From positions 592,501 to 656,500 of the forward strand of contig JACEVL010000800.1 in assembly GCA_020284085.1 (NCBI GenBank): a stretch of DNA of 64,000 nucleotides, read 5' to 3'. Positions 42,501 through 53,434 of this stretch are shown in pieces. How positions within the stretch are numbered: position 1 is the first letter of the stretch; the number at the start of each line of letters is the position of its first letter. The position numbers were made by a program, and so were the translations under genes. The notes under the pieces are model-generated. The model was not told where the DNA came from. It worked only from the letters and a program-made list of their open reading frames with translations, and did not search any database. The DNA comes from Aporrectodea caliginosa (lineage: Eukaryota; Annelida; Clitellata; Crassiclitellata; Lumbricidae).

Positions 42501-45500
42501 TTTTACTGCACTGCACATTACAGCAACTGAAAGAGTTTGAATGGTTCATTTCAAACAGGGCAACTCACTTATTGAGTTGGCTGAGTCTGCTCAAAATGTA
42601 GGTGGCATCTGTAGCTCAACTATTTCCTTCACTGATTACATCAAGGGTATTTGTAAATATTCACATTAGAACTGTTCTTGTTATTTATTTTGCATATTCA
42701 TGACTTACGCAGAATTAGGTGTCATGTTCATATGTCTGCTAGGATACCTCTCGCAAAGGCAGCAGTCTTCAGTTACCTAGATTTATGTTACTTACTGGTG
42801 TCATTTATATAGTAAATAGTTTTACTGACCTTTTCCTTAACCTGACCTGTTTGTTCTGACCTTTGACCTAAGACTGTTCTGTTGCGGTTTACAGCTCTGA
42901 CATGAAGGCAGACACCCGAAGACACCTGAGAGGGAACTGGTTGGCTTACTGGGAACATGAAGTCGGCCTCAACGATCGAGTCCGAGATTTCAACCTCAAG
43001 CAAATCACGCTTCAGAGCTTTCAAGGTCCTATCTCGTTTCAGCATAGAAGAGCCACACAGCGAATGATTGCTACTTAAGTTACAAATCCGGTGACAGTGA
43101 TTGCTGTGTACAAGCAGAATCTGTACTGGCAGATACTTTGTTGCAATGATGATGAATTGATGATGACAATGACAACAACAACTATGATGATTAGGCAGGA
43201 CTGTAGGGAAAGCTTATCTTTAAAATCTGACCCTATCCCAGTTTTTGGAACTATCAAGAAATGCCATTCTTGGTGGCTGCCTGAATGGCATTTTAGCAAT
43301 GGATGCAAATGGAAAGACATTGAAGAAACTAAACCTTGTATCAGTCTGATTTAGGATACAATAGCTTGGATATATTCTAGACCAGTGCTTCCCAAAGTGG
43401 TGGTCCGCGGACCGGTACCGGTCCGCCAGCCCTCAGTTGCCGGTCTGCAGAGTGAGTCAAGAAACTGATCAAATTGTCTCGGAATCAAGAAATGGCTATT
43501 ATATTTTTAAAGTCATAACAAAAACACTTATTAGGCTAGCAGTTATAGGGCAATAGAGTCCTAGCATTGGCTAAACATGCATTTAAATCAATTTTAATAC
43601 ATATTTGAGGAATCTATTTTAGGTGATCGAAAAACAGAAATAATTAATAAATTTGGCACCGGTCCTCCTGCTGTTGGAAAATTACTGCCGGTCCGTGACA
43701 CTGAAAAGTTTGGGAAGCACTGTTCTAGACCATCATCACTTAGAGAGCCAAGTTTTGATATCATTGAGGTTGCACTTGTGGATTTTAGGTAGCAGGCATA
43801 ATTAGCTGACTTAAGCTTTTGAGTCTGTATAGTTGGAGTGCGTAGTTGGGAGTGCTGCTGAAATTGTGGTCTGCAACAAGTGAACAGTACAGGTGTGGAC
43901 TGCTGTTGCATTCCAGGCCATTATATGTTCCAGAATCCCAGATTGGGTATTTACCAGAAGTGCAGGTCATGCATATAACAGACGTCCAGGACATGTAATT
44001 GGTGTAAGAGCATTTGTCATTGGTTGCAGAACCACTTTTCTCTCTGATATATATTTTCTCTCTTGATATATCTGTCTGTCTTTCTTGTCAATGGATTTTT
44101 GTATGTATTTGAGATATTGTATCAGGAATCTGTGGATTATTTCATCGAAAAATTACACAGTTTTGCTGTTTCGGTGCTTTTGGGTCAAAGATAACAGAAC
44201 ATTTTTGGTGGTCGAATGCACCATGAGCAGTGTTAGCAAATTTTGTGTCAGACAACTTTGCAACATGGAAGAAATGAAACACTGTGGTTTTCTGATTTTG
44301 GTCATAGCGTATTTTTGTTTATCTTCTATTTAACATCGGAGGCATTCTTGTTTCCCCCAAATTTGCAGCCTTTAAAAAGGGTGCTTAATTAACGATCTCT
44401 TAAATTTGTTTTATTTTCTGCAGGTCACACGAGTGCAATTCGTGATTTACTTGTTCTGGATAATGAGAATTCTTTTATAAGTGCAAGTAAAGATCGCACT
44501 GTCAAACTCTGGTCTCTTCGAAGCTATGGTGATGGCACTGCAAAGTGAGCATCTGTGATCTATTTCATGTACAGTTAAATTTCTTTTGATCTAATGTCGC
44601 ACCAAGGTATTTACCTATGTATGTATGTATCTAGACTTACGGTTATGTATGTATCTAGACATACATACTTGCTTTGTTATTAAACAGTGATGCTTATCAA
44701 AGATGCTCAGACAGTAGTGGTGGTTATGATTGAGATGGATGTTGATGATGGTGGTGGCTGTGGTTTTGATGGAATTTGCTGATCACTTGCAGGGTTGGTT
44801 GCCAGTGGACATACACAAAACACAAGAAAGCAGTTGCTTCTGTCACGTTTCTTGACTCTATTCGACTTGTTGCTTCTTGTGATGGAAACATTCACGTGAG
44901 TCTAAATGCACACGAGTCTTTAGAGTTTTTCTATTTCTGATATCGAGTTATTTTCTTGTCGACCTTGTATAACTTGTTTAACTGCATTTAGTGTTTGAGC
45001 AGAACAAGTTTAATTCATATTTTGCATAAATTTTCAATGTTCATTTTTATTAATTTGCAAGCTTTTGAATTAATCTGTATTGTATTTTAGATTTGGGACC
45101 CATTTATGGGAATGAATGTTCGACAGATCAATGCTGGGAGATCATTTACAGTTAACGTCATGACGGCTCTTCCAGCACCAAGCAGCACCATTCTTACTGC
45201 TTCTTCAGACTCCATTTTGAGGTATCTTACTGGTCATTTCCTGTTTTTCTGTTGTACTGGTCAGTTACTTGATTTATTCTGTATATCTGGTCACTTGCTG
45301 GTCTTTCTGTCTTTCTGGTCAGTCATCTTATCTCTTGTATGGTATGTTGCTTAACTCCATTCAAGTAATTATTTATTATTATTATTATTATTATTATTGA
45401 CATACCCATTCATAATGTGCCATAACAACCTTTAAGAGAGCAAAACTACATTACTTGATTTTTATGACATGTATTGAGTGTAGCATGTCAATTGCAGACT

Positions 45501-48500
45501 GCAGAGGTGCCCAAACAACTGGTGTGTCTTAGTTTCAGTCACCTCTGAGCCTGGCACCTGTCCAATGCGCGTGAAGATTTCTCCATTAGTGATATGCACA
45601 GTATATGGAAGTTGCGATATTCTCCCTCAGTTATCACTGTTGTAAGGTATCCAGCTTATGGGTACCAGGTCTCTGCCCTATAAAGAAGCACAGGTAGCAT
45701 GTCAAACGTAAACAGTCGTGCATTTAAGGCTTTTTCAACTGGATCTTAGACGAATTTGGTGACTTTTGTAAGGTAACCAATCTGGAAATAAATGGAAAAA
45801 TATGTAATTATATAGCACCTATATAATGTTTGGCACGGTGGCCAACTGGTTAGAGCGGTTGATCGGTAACGGGGGAGTACGGGTTCGATCCTCATCTGGG
45901 GCGGTTACTTTGTAGGCACTGTGAGCAAGTCCTTCATGCACAATTATTGCTCTGCAGTATAATTGCATCTGCGCCGCGGAGGCTTATACATTTCTGAACT
46001 TTGGGCCATCTTTGGAAGAAGGGTGATATCATATGCAGTTGTATTGTATTTACCTTACATTGGTCCATTCTTTCATCATTATGCATCTGGACTACTGCAA
46101 ATCAGTCCTGTCTGGCGTTCCATGTTTCTGTATTTGTCAGCTTCAGTCCGTCCTGAAATGCCCTTGAGGGTCGTGGCCAAACTAACCAAATTCTCGCACA
46201 TGACAGCTTACAGCTCAGAAACATTTTCTGCTCATCTTAAGACACAGTTGTTCGTTGCTTCGTAGGTAGCCGTACCAGCGCGCCCTTGTGAGTTACCTAA
46301 AGGGCGCTAAAGCGTTTGCTGTGATACATGCATGCATCATTTGGATTGATTCTTTGCAAAGTTATTTTGTCTTATAAATTTAGGTTTATTGATGGAAGGT
46401 GTGGACGATTTACCCATCAGTTTCGGACTGCAATTGCTCCTCCAGGTGACTGCTTTTAACTAATTCCAAGGCAAAACTCCTTTAGTATTGATTAGTACCT
46501 CAAGGTGACATTTCTCTCTGTCATACTTCTATCTGGTAATTAACAAGGGTACCAAAACTTAGGATTTTATGCAGTTTAATTAAATAAGAAATGCATATTA
46601 TGTGCTGACTTCAGCTGCCCACAACAGTGTGGTTTCAACTATGGCTTTGATTCTGGCTGTTCTACTTAGTCTTTTTTTATATGCATTACTTTCCTTATGC
46701 TTATGAAATGCAAAACTTCTTTAGCGTTTAATTAAACTTGAGGTCTCGATGAATGAGCTAATTCGCAGATCTGATCTGTGCTGGGTTAAACTCCACTGTA
46801 TTTGGAGATTTGTAAAGCAGCTCTTACCATATAAACTATTCAGAGGTGAGAGCCTTGGGAAATAAGAACGTCTTCAGGAAGCGGACAGATATGGAAGAGA
46901 CCCTGCCACTGCCTGCCAGTATCTTAGAACGAGTCAAGAAAGGGAGGTCATTCCAAGGGGAGGGGCCCACACTCGCAAAAAAACGATGTTGTGCCTTAGC
47001 AGGCAGTCCTGGCCTGAGGGACAAAGAGATCGAGTCGATCAGCAGATTGAATGGGATGGAGAGAGACAGCAGAGAGGTTTACGCATTAAATCACAGAGGT
47101 ACTTAGCAGCCTGCCCCTGCTGGGTTCTGGAAACCATGAGCAAAATCTTGAACTGAATTTGAGAAGTGACGTGGAGCTAGACTAGTTACTTGATCATTTA
47201 AGATAGATATGAGAGAAGTGTGGGGGTATCCTGGCCTGGATAAACAAATACCAAATTAAGATTTCTAAAAAATCTGTTAAATTAATGAATCACAAAATTA
47301 CCAAACCATCTAGCCAACTTTAATTGTTTGTACAAGCTACAGAGCTCTTTGCTGGACCATAACAGTTGTTAGACACTGCCTGCATTGTGTGTGTATTATA
47401 GTATGTGTATTGTTGTGTGTGTATTAGGTGCCATTCGAAGTACGGCTGTGAGTCAGGATGGACGAACAGTTGCTATTGGGTTTTCAACAGGACTCATTAC
47501 ATCACTTGATCTTAGGACTGGTTATTCACTGTCGACATGGAAAGCACATGAAGCCGAAATTATCGAAGTAAGAAACAACCAACATGTATAGGAGTTACAG
47601 CAGTGATACATGTAATGCAGTAGATGTTGACAGCTTTTTTAAGAGCCTCAGTCAAAGGACGGAACTGGCAAATTGCAACATTAACATTTTTGTAGCACCG
47701 TTACAGAACCTACTTAGAGGCACTGTGTGGTCAAGAAGGGCTGCAATATAAAAGTGAGTTTTGAGAGGATCAGAATTGGCTTACCCACCGTAGCTGGCTA
47801 CTGATTTTGGCTGGATTCTTCAAGCACATTAAAATTTTTACTGTAGTTTCATTTGAAGTGACCATTGTTTGATATCTTGTGCATTTAAAATCGGCAGTTA
47901 GTTTAGCAAGTCCACCATAATGAATGTGTAGCATTGGAAGGGGTTTGCCAATTAGTCTGGGTAATCTGGCAGAGGCTCATTGCTGGCCCAGCAGTAGTGT
48001 AGTCCTAAAAAATGAAGTGGGGGAATGCCTGGATATTGAAGTAAGCAAAAAGTGCCATCTTGCAAGAATTTTTCATAGTGTGAGAAAAAAAGTGGGGGAA
48101 CGGCGTTCCCCACCCCCCCCCCCCACTACACCACTGTGGCCCAGTACAGTTTCAATCATGCCTAATCATGCTCATTACATGCATTCATCAAGTGTTTTAA
48201 TTATGAGCATGTGCTAAAAATGACTGGGAAATCAATGCAGCTTGTCGCTAGTGTTAAAGATCTCTAAAGGCAGACGCATAAATGCAACTAAAGAAATGCA
48301 ACCACCATGTAACGTTTCCTACAGGTTGAATAGCTTAGCAATGAATCGCCAGTAGTTATTATAATTATTATATTCGTTTATTGGTTCTCAAACAGATGGA
48401 CACACCACTATTTGGTACAATGAATTAGTGCTGTAGATTAATCACTGTTAACTCCCATGATTAACTCATAATTTTTAACGCCAATTAATATTTTTAATGC

Positions 48501-49876
48501 CAATTAATAAGCTAGTTTGCCTAAATAACTGGCTTCACTTGAAAGAATGCACTCTTAAACAAGGCCGAATCCATTTTAAAAGAATTTATTAAGACTTTGT
48601 TTTCTTTATATTGATCTTCATACCATATTCTTTGGTTCAGCACTTCCATTATTTTCTGTACTAGTACTTACATTTACAATTTTGTCATATTTTACATTTG
48701 GTAAATTGATTTTTCTAATTCTGCATTATCTCTTTTGTTCCTAATTGTGTTGGTTTATTGTGTTCTCTTTTCAGCTGAAGACATTTGATAATAAAAGGTT
48801 TGTGAGCAGCGCGCTAGACCAGATGATGTCAGTGTGGCGTCATGATGATGGCAAACTGATGTCATCAATAAAGGGTGAGTGACAAAATACTTCCATTTAA
48901 TATATCTGTAAAGTTGGTGGCAAAGTGATGCAGCAATTCAAGATATCAGGTTCAACTCCCCTCCTGAATGGAAATATAATTTCTAGAAAAGTTACTTTTT
49001 ATCATGATTTTAACTCCATTTACAAATTTAATCGAATTTTAAGAATAGTCCTCAAGATACCATAGCTGTAATAGCTTAATTATTGATGATGTTCACTGAG
49101 AAGATCAATAACTGTTGTCAGCATAATTTACAGTTTTCTGTAACCCTTTAATGATGAGAGGGATTAGTTTACCATGCATTATAGTACACACTTGTTGTTA
49201 AAGTGTTAAATAAGAGGTAATTTTGCAATGTGATTTTTGTTCAAGGTCTTGCAGAACCTGTCCATCGGTTCAGCTTCTATAAGGACACGGTTGTTGCTGG
49301 AAGTGCTTCGAACAAGGTGTACGTTGGATCGTGCATTGATTCCATGGTAATTTATAACTGCTTACGATATTCTCATTACAAGGAACCATTCAAAAGTAAG
49401 GTGATGTAACTGCTCATTACAATAAGGCTGCTGTATCAGCAATACAGCCTTGGTGTTGAAATAAAGACTTAACAGTAGTCTAGAAACTTGTGCAACTTGC
49501 TCACAATTTGAGGACTGAACCAGTGGCAAATGATGAATGGATAAATTTCGTATCTCTGACAGATTGCTATGCATTGTAAGGATATATTATTTCCTCTGGC
49601 ATTTGCATAACTGTTCCAATGCGTGGCACCAAGACAAGGATTAATTGAGTCAAAAATTTAGAGGAATGAATTTCACTTAATACCAACAATTCATACTAAT
49701 TATGCTAGTATTGCTTTCTAAATATGTTAAAAAACTTTTATTTTCAGGCCGAGTTCTCATGTACAAAACTGAAAGGAGATATATTTCGGGGTGCACTATC
49801 GGCTCTGACAATTTTGCCACTGAATCGACTTCTTATGATTGGATCTGATCATGGCGACATCAAACTTCTTGCTTAA
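27001..49876 (+). CDS. WDR81: WDR81 orthologue (BEACH and WD-repeat protein), 25 exons
   Basis: Exons: 27001-27096, 29279-29466, 30113-30284, 30628-31743, 32052-32227, 33193-33337, 33634-33815, 34698-35548, 36819-37223, 37564-37703, 38073-38192, 38926-39223, 39637-39804, 40430-40550, 41244-41368, 42071-42257, 42895-43025, 44424-44544, 44793-44895, 45091-45221, 46384-46445, 47428-47567, 48775-48874, 49246-49346, 49748-49876. All junctions are GT/AG and all phases agree (5508 nt, 1835 aa; vertebrate WDR81 is about 1940). It has a BEACH domain (residues about 333-545), a long middle region and C-terminal WD repeats (from about 1540), ending LLA as in the family. WDR81 works with WDR91 to restrain PI3-kinase complexes during endosome maturation and is linked to aggrephagy. 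Exon 1 is assigned by its layout ([13 protein letters not shown]) and phase; exon 1 and exon 21 (62 nt) are the least certain. Confidence 0.95.
27512..27558 (+). mobile_element. Palindromic MITE, truncated by the duplication breakpoint
   Basis: Left half of the roughly 70-bp family (cctttTAACGATGAGGGTGTACTAAAAGCTGCTGGGAATACAAT). It is cut where the second 596-bp unit begins. The full version stands at 28108-28175. Confidence 0.7.
27559..28154 (+). repeat. 596-bp tandem duplication, unit 2
   Basis: Second copy of the WDR81 exon-1 block. Its right edge continues into the complete MITE, so unit 2 has the original right junction and unit 1 the original left junction. Confidence 0.95.
27597..27692 (+). 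CDS. WDR81: Duplicate WDR81 exon 1
   Basis: Identical to 27001-27096: start codon, 32 codons ([10 protein letters not shown] ... RLACV) and the donor gtaagt in phase 0. Splicing to exon 2 at 29279 would give the same protein. A transcript starting upstream can skip this copy because no good acceptor precedes it, so the gene should still work. Whether this exon has its own promoter depends on the duplicated DNA. The CRE at 26808 is not in the duplicated unit. Confidence 0.8.
28108..28175 (+). mobile_element. Palindromic MITE copy (complete)
   Basis: Ends ccttttAACGATGAG and ATTGTTAAAGTGTTAA, with the core GTGTACTAAAAGCTGCTGGGA in between. A member of the roughly 70-bp family described in the findings. 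Confidence 0.7.
28257..28333 (-). mobile_element. Palindromic MITE copy, diverged, reverse orientation
   Basis: Read on the minus strand it gives AACCCTTTACAGACAAGG, then a core with aaaaaagctactgcgaaaac, and ends TGTCGTTAAAGG. It aligns with the family end to end but is more diverged. Confidence 0.5.
30628..32227 (+). other. WDR81: WDR81 BEACH-domain exons 4-5
   Basis: Exon 4 (372 codons) first encodes a kinase-like or PH-like lead ([38 protein letters not shown]). The BEACH core follows: [50 protein letters not shown] and [11 protein letters not shown]. Exon 5 completes it with [13 protein letters not shown]...[10 protein letters not shown]. These motifs are specific to WDR81 among BEACH proteins, where others have the SLYGHHNTVTC-linked arrangement. 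Confidence 0.92.
35565..35765 (-). mobile_element. L2-like LINE 3' fragment in WDR81 intron 8
   Basis: Minus-strand translation gives [18 protein letters not shown], then [12 protein letters not shown], the L2 C-terminus, followed by the tail gaggtgctatataaatac. It begins 16 bases after the exon 8 donor (35549), so the exon's open frame runs on into it by chance. Confidence 0.75.
36111..36178 (+). mobile_element. Palindromic MITE copy
   Basis: taaccctgtaaagacaaacg, core tgtactaaaagtgactgggg and aaaccaatgcagcttgtca, with a decayed right end. Confidence 0.65.
36378..36455 (-). mobile_element. L2-type 3' tail, minus strand
   Basis: (CAAT)n followed by catagaatttatatagcgcc and a gcgctcccgag word: the reverse complement of the L2 3' end plus its GATT-type tail. 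Confidence 0.65.
38236..38308 (+). mobile_element. Palindromic MITE copy in WDR81 intron 11
   Basis: Begins TAACACTTTAACAACAAGAG, with core TGTACTATAAGCGACTGGGA, and ends TTTGAAGTGTTAA: near-complete terminal inverted repeats. Confidence 0.75.
41025..41072 (+). mobile_element. L2-type 3' tail with (GATA)n
   Basis: tatcttgaaggggcgctata taaattc followed by three to four atagatag units, in WDR81 intron 14. Confidence 0.65.
43383..43722. mobile_element. Non-autonomous hAT (Charlie-like) element
   Basis: 340 bp. The terminal inverted repeats are CAGTGCTTCCCAAAGTGG (left) and CAGTGCTTCCCAAACTTT (right, minus strand). A perfect 8-bp target-site duplication, ttctagac, lies at 43375-43382 and 43723-43730. 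No transposase. It lies in WDR81 intron 17. Confidence 0.9.
45831..46345 (+). mobile_element. tRNA-derived SINE with LINE-like tail
   Basis: The head (45831-45903) has an A-box-like TGGCCAACTGGTTAGAGCGG and a B box GGTTCGATCC, as in RNA polymerase III promoters. The 3' end is acctaaagggcgctaaag, similar to the L2 tails here, as SINEs often borrow LINE tails. The middle has a weak L2-like C-terminal reading ([10 protein letters not shown]), so the composite could also be a SINE beside an L2 fragment. Lies in WDR81 intron 20. Confidence 0.6.
46836..47110 (-). mobile_element. LINE C-terminal remnant in WDR81 intron 21
   Basis: Minus-strand reading gives [17 protein letters not shown], then [13 protein letters not shown], the pattern of L2-type C-termini (W-N-x-LP ... 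FLKTFLF). Open for 62 codons but truncated on both sides. Confidence 0.5.
47992..48136. mobile_element. Short hAT-like MITE with C-rich end
   Basis: 145 bp. The ends are CAGTAGTGTAGT and, on the minus strand, CAGTGGTGTAGT. A perfect 8-bp duplication, tggcccag, lies at 47984-47991 and 48137-48144. The right part holds a run of about 14 C (48112-48124). Lies in WDR81 intron 22. Confidence 0.8.
48191..48257 (+). mobile_element. Palindromic MITE copy in WDR81 intron 22
   Basis: agtgttttaattatgagcat, core gtgctaaaaatgactgggaa, end cagcttgtcgctagtgtta. Confidence 0.65.
49141..49210 (-). mobile_element. Palindromic MITE copy in WDR81 intron 23, reverse
   Basis: On the minus strand it begins AACACTTTAACAACAAGTGT and ends TCATCATTAAAGGGTTA. 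It ends 35 bases before exon 24. Confidence 0.65.
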
Positions 49877-50258
49877 TGCTGACCAAAGATCAACTTCTAT
49901 TTATTCCTATACAGCAACCTAAAACAGTGTTTGTTGCCATTATGTGTTCATGTATCACAATACAGCTACGAGTAGATCTGCACAATGAAGCCCAGGCAAA
50001 GGGCTGGAGAAATTATTGGATATTTCTTTTGTTTTAAAAACCAAAAGGATCATGTTTGCTTTGGTATGCTGGTTTTGAAACAGAAATGCCTTTGGCTGCT
50101 TTAAAAGTCGTAAAACGACCTTTACAGCAGCTTTTTAGCTTGTTTAAAAATGCCGGAAGAACAATCCCCAGCAGAATGTACAGTGACATGTAGCACTCTT
50201 GAAATCAGCCTTTGATGCATCTGAAAGTAAGAACTTGAAACAATGGTTTTCATGAGAC

Positions 50259-50371
50259 AATAAAATGTCACCCATTAATTGCTGAACAACTTACGGTACT
50301 TTTATTTAGTCATTTGTTATGAACCTGCTAAAGATTGTACATGTTAGTTCCAGTAAATGTTGTGTAATAAA
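50259..50371 (+). terminator. WDR81: Polyadenylation signals of WDR81
   Basis: AATAAA occurs at 50259-50264 and 50366-50371, 380-490 bases after the stop codon. Either would give a plausible 3' UTR. Confidence 0.55.
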
Positions 50372-51105
50372 AATTAGTTTTGCAGTTTGACTGTGCAACT
50401 GCCAAAACCTGAAGTTTATGTTATAATTATTGTAATTAACTGATGTGATCAAGTTAAAAACTGTTGAAGCTTGAGGTCATTATTGTGACATTATATGCAT
50501 TTGTTGTGAATATCAGTCATAAGAAAAACTTATTTAAGTGCTTGGTTTGTTTATATCCTTTTATTTAATTAGAACCAAAAGTTTTAATTGGACATACTGA
50601 CCTCTACCGTATTACAGCTTGCTACTTCATAAACCAGTGAGCTATTGCACTGCTTGACTTGGAGAAAATAAATGTATTGAGTAAGGTCAGGTTTAATGCT
50701 CTGGCCAATTATCTGATTGCTGATCCAAAATGCACTTCTCTGTTTCTGGATTCCGATTTTTAAATTCTCTTTTGTTGTTTCCCATCTTTTCCAGATCAAA
50801 CAGAACAGAAGTTGGTTTCCAGATCTTTGCCATAGATTAAATAAATCCTTGGTTAAATTACTTGTACACTGGAAACTTGTTTTCAGTTTCAAATGGGGTT
50901 GTCCATCAATGCTGTTGATAAAAAGGAGGAGGTGTCCGAAAAGATGGGAAACAACAAGTTATGCCAACGCGTACAGTGGCATCAAAAGTTGCTATATATA
51001 TGTGACTGGCTCAAACAAAATGAGTCGTGAATGGTGCATTACCGGTACCGGTACATTATGTTGAGCAGCATGTACCAACATTTGATAAATTACACAATTA
51101 TGAAG
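50372..51105. other. Intergenic, no gene recognised
   Basis: AT-rich. The short open frames on both strands show no family resemblance. ACCGGTACCGGT (51041-51052) is a small perfect palindrome. Confidence 0.5.
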
Positions 51106-51334
51106 CAGTGTTTAATCTAGACGTCTCTCGAGGGGGAAAGTTCCCCCCCAGGATCGAGTTTCCCCCCCCCCAGAAAAATTAAAGAGATGACATTTTGTAC
51201 AGAAAGTGTGACATTTAGGGGTAATTCACCCGAGGATTTATCATCTACCGCCAGTGTGAGGGAAAATTTGTAGGTTGAAAACTCTCGTGACCCTAGATTC
51301 CCCCCCGACAGCAAGGGGAGTAGATTAAACACTG
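51106..51334. mobile_element. Non-autonomous hAT-like element
   Basis: 229 bp with ends CAGTGTTTAATCTA and its near-exact complement TAGATTAAACACTG. The flanking attatgaag is repeated on both sides (51097-51105 and 51335-51343), an 8- or 9-base duplication. The interior has mirror-like C-rich runs (gttccccccc, ttcccccccg). Confidence 0.85.
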
Positions 51335-51959
51335 ATTATGAAGTATGCTCTAAATTTGACAAAATCGCTACATGTACTAAACTGACAGGTGAATATGTTT
51401 AGCCTGTTCTGTATTTATAACTCTTGAGTAAAACCTTCTCATTTGCTAGGCCTGGGAAAATAAATTGTTACTTGAATATTTAAAATGGGTCGACAATGAC
51501 CTTTCAAAGTTTCAGATGATTATTACATGTTTATGTTGTTCAGAAAATGGCAACAAAATGATTGTATAAATTTGACAACTTTGGATTTTTAATCTTGCCT
51601 GGTAACAATTCATAAAGTTATTAAATTAAAGCATAATTTATAAGGTTCATATATGTTAGATTGACCTGAAAGTGTATGGAAAATATAAGTGTACCCAACA
51701 GATGTTCATTGGATGTTGTGCTGCAAATAGGAAGGGTAACTAGAGATTTCCCTTAGGTTACTTTTTCCTCCTCTGTTTGGCACTTTGCATGACTCTGGAC
51801 CAGGAACTCCCTTTCATGTGACACCGGTAATTTGCTTTGTCAAGATTGCTATTACCAACTGTGTCAGCATAGGGTGGTATCTCGCTCTTTGACCCCTACT
51901 GCTGCTTCCACCCTTGTCCATGTCTTTGTGGTCTTATGCCTCGACTACCGTATAGCCCT

Positions 51960-52435
51960 CTATGATTGACTCCCAGCGTGCTGTATTGGGGTACCTGGAC
52001 CGGGTATTATGCACTGCAGCACGTCTTGTCAGTCATATCCCAAAATTTGGTCAAGTTTCAGAGTATATGCGAATATAGTACATTGGCTCCCATTCCATAG
52101 GATTTCTGTGTTGTTGTGGTGCTGCATTTAGGGGCTGGCTCCTCTGTACCTGCGGGAACTCTGCTGCCCCACCTCAGACGTGCAGTGTAGATCTGCTCTT
52201 TGATCTGCTGAACTCTTAGTTCCTCACGTGCAGACTATTATCAGGCAGTGGTGCTCTTTTTCAGCCACTGGCCCCACGACCTTGAATGGCTCCCTGTTGT
52301 GCTTTGCCTAGTGCCTAGAGGTCATACTAATATGCTCTTAACTAATTTAAAGACTCTTATTTAGCCATGGCTGGACCAGGAGCACCCCTGAGTAGATTAC
52401 CTTGAAGGGGCACTACATAAAAATTCCTTAATACA
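51960..52435 (+). mobile_element. L2-like LINE 3' fragment
   Basis: Plus-strand reading across frame breaks gives CTAARLVSHIPKFGQVSEY, then APLYLRELC, TGPTTLNGSL and LLFSHGW. The tail is taccttgaaggggcactaca. Order and motifs match the L2 C-terminal region; it is old and carries stops. Confidence 0.75.
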
Positions 52436-52570
52436 CTAATAATAGTAATACCATATGTGGGCAACAGAGGTGGGAAGGGTCAAAAGTATATAATTTTTGC
52501 AAATGTCTTTATGAACAAACCACACTGTTTTCAGTTGCTTAGTCAGGTTGCATTCGCACACAGAAGATTC

Positions 52571-52640
52571 TCCTTTAACAACGAGCATGTACTAAAAGTG
52601 ACTGGGAAAACCAATGCAGCTCGTTGTTAAAGTGTTAACA
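52571..52640 (+). mobile_element. Palindromic MITE, best-preserved copy
   Basis: Left end TCCTTTAACAACGAGCATG, right end CAGCTCGTTGTTAAAGTGTT: the inner AACAACGAGC and GCTCGTTGTT are exact complements. The core is TACTAAAAGTGACTGGGAAA. Confidence 0.8.
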
Positions 52641-53434
52641 TAAGTGCAGGGTAAATCCACAAATCCTGGTCAAAGTCAGCCGAAAAATGACTTGACAAAT
52701 TGATATTAAAACACCTTGTATACAAATGTTGATGAACTGAAAAGCTGTTCAGAGAAGGAAAATGTGCCACCTAATCATGACGTCAGCAGAGGCCAACAAC
52801 AACGTTAAATTGAAAAATGGGGATAATTCATCAAAATACCCAAAATCAATCAAAAGCCGAGTCCCTTATCTTGGACTATGGTACGCAACAGAGTCAACCG
52901 AGATTGCTGCATTTCATCACGGTAATCAAACATTACTCAGAATAATAACATGAAAAGTAAAGAGCAATGCTGTATCAGTTTCTCTGTCCATAGCAACGAA
53001 ATTCAGATGCAACAGTTATCAGGGACGATTACAACAGGTTCACATGTATGCTGCAAGAAAAACACTTTCTTGTGTTGAGAAATTATGCATATGCTAATTC
53101 GAAAACTGGTCAACGTTCCTCTCTTCGAATTTAATACATGAGTAGAAATCAATAGTTCTACAGCATAAATACAAACATTGCTAACATTCAGCCTACAGTT
53201 TGACCCAAATGCAATGGTGAAAAGGTGATGGCATCGGCCATCTGGCATACCATTCCAATTGATCATTTCTTGACTCACCATAAGACCATTGCTTTACTTT
53301 TTGCTTTTACTCTGTTCCAGCACCTTCTCCAGAAAAAGCCATTGTTCCAATCACTGCCCAATCACTCTAAGTGGAAATGTCACATCTGTGGAAGGTTAAT
53401 CACCCGATAGATTCCGTGTTTAAATGCCAGAACC

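Larger units (their letters stand above)
44424..49876 (+). other. WDR81: WDR81 WD-repeat exons 18-25
   Basis: Eight small exons encode a C-terminal propeller. [18 protein letters not shown]...[13 protein letters not shown] is the clearest repeat. It is followed by [73 protein letters not shown] and [12 protein letters not shown] at the very end. The preceding exon 17 has the conserved [12 protein letters not shown] linker of WDR81. Confidence 0.92.

Noticed and set aside
45831..45903. tRNA gene
   Set aside because: It has an A-box-like and a B-box-like word, but the arms do not close into a cloverleaf and it is followed by a LINE-like tail. Called a SINE head.
48915..48975. Another tRNA-like SINE head (ggttcaactcc)
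   Set aside because: Only the B box is convincing. The A box is weak and no tail is seen.
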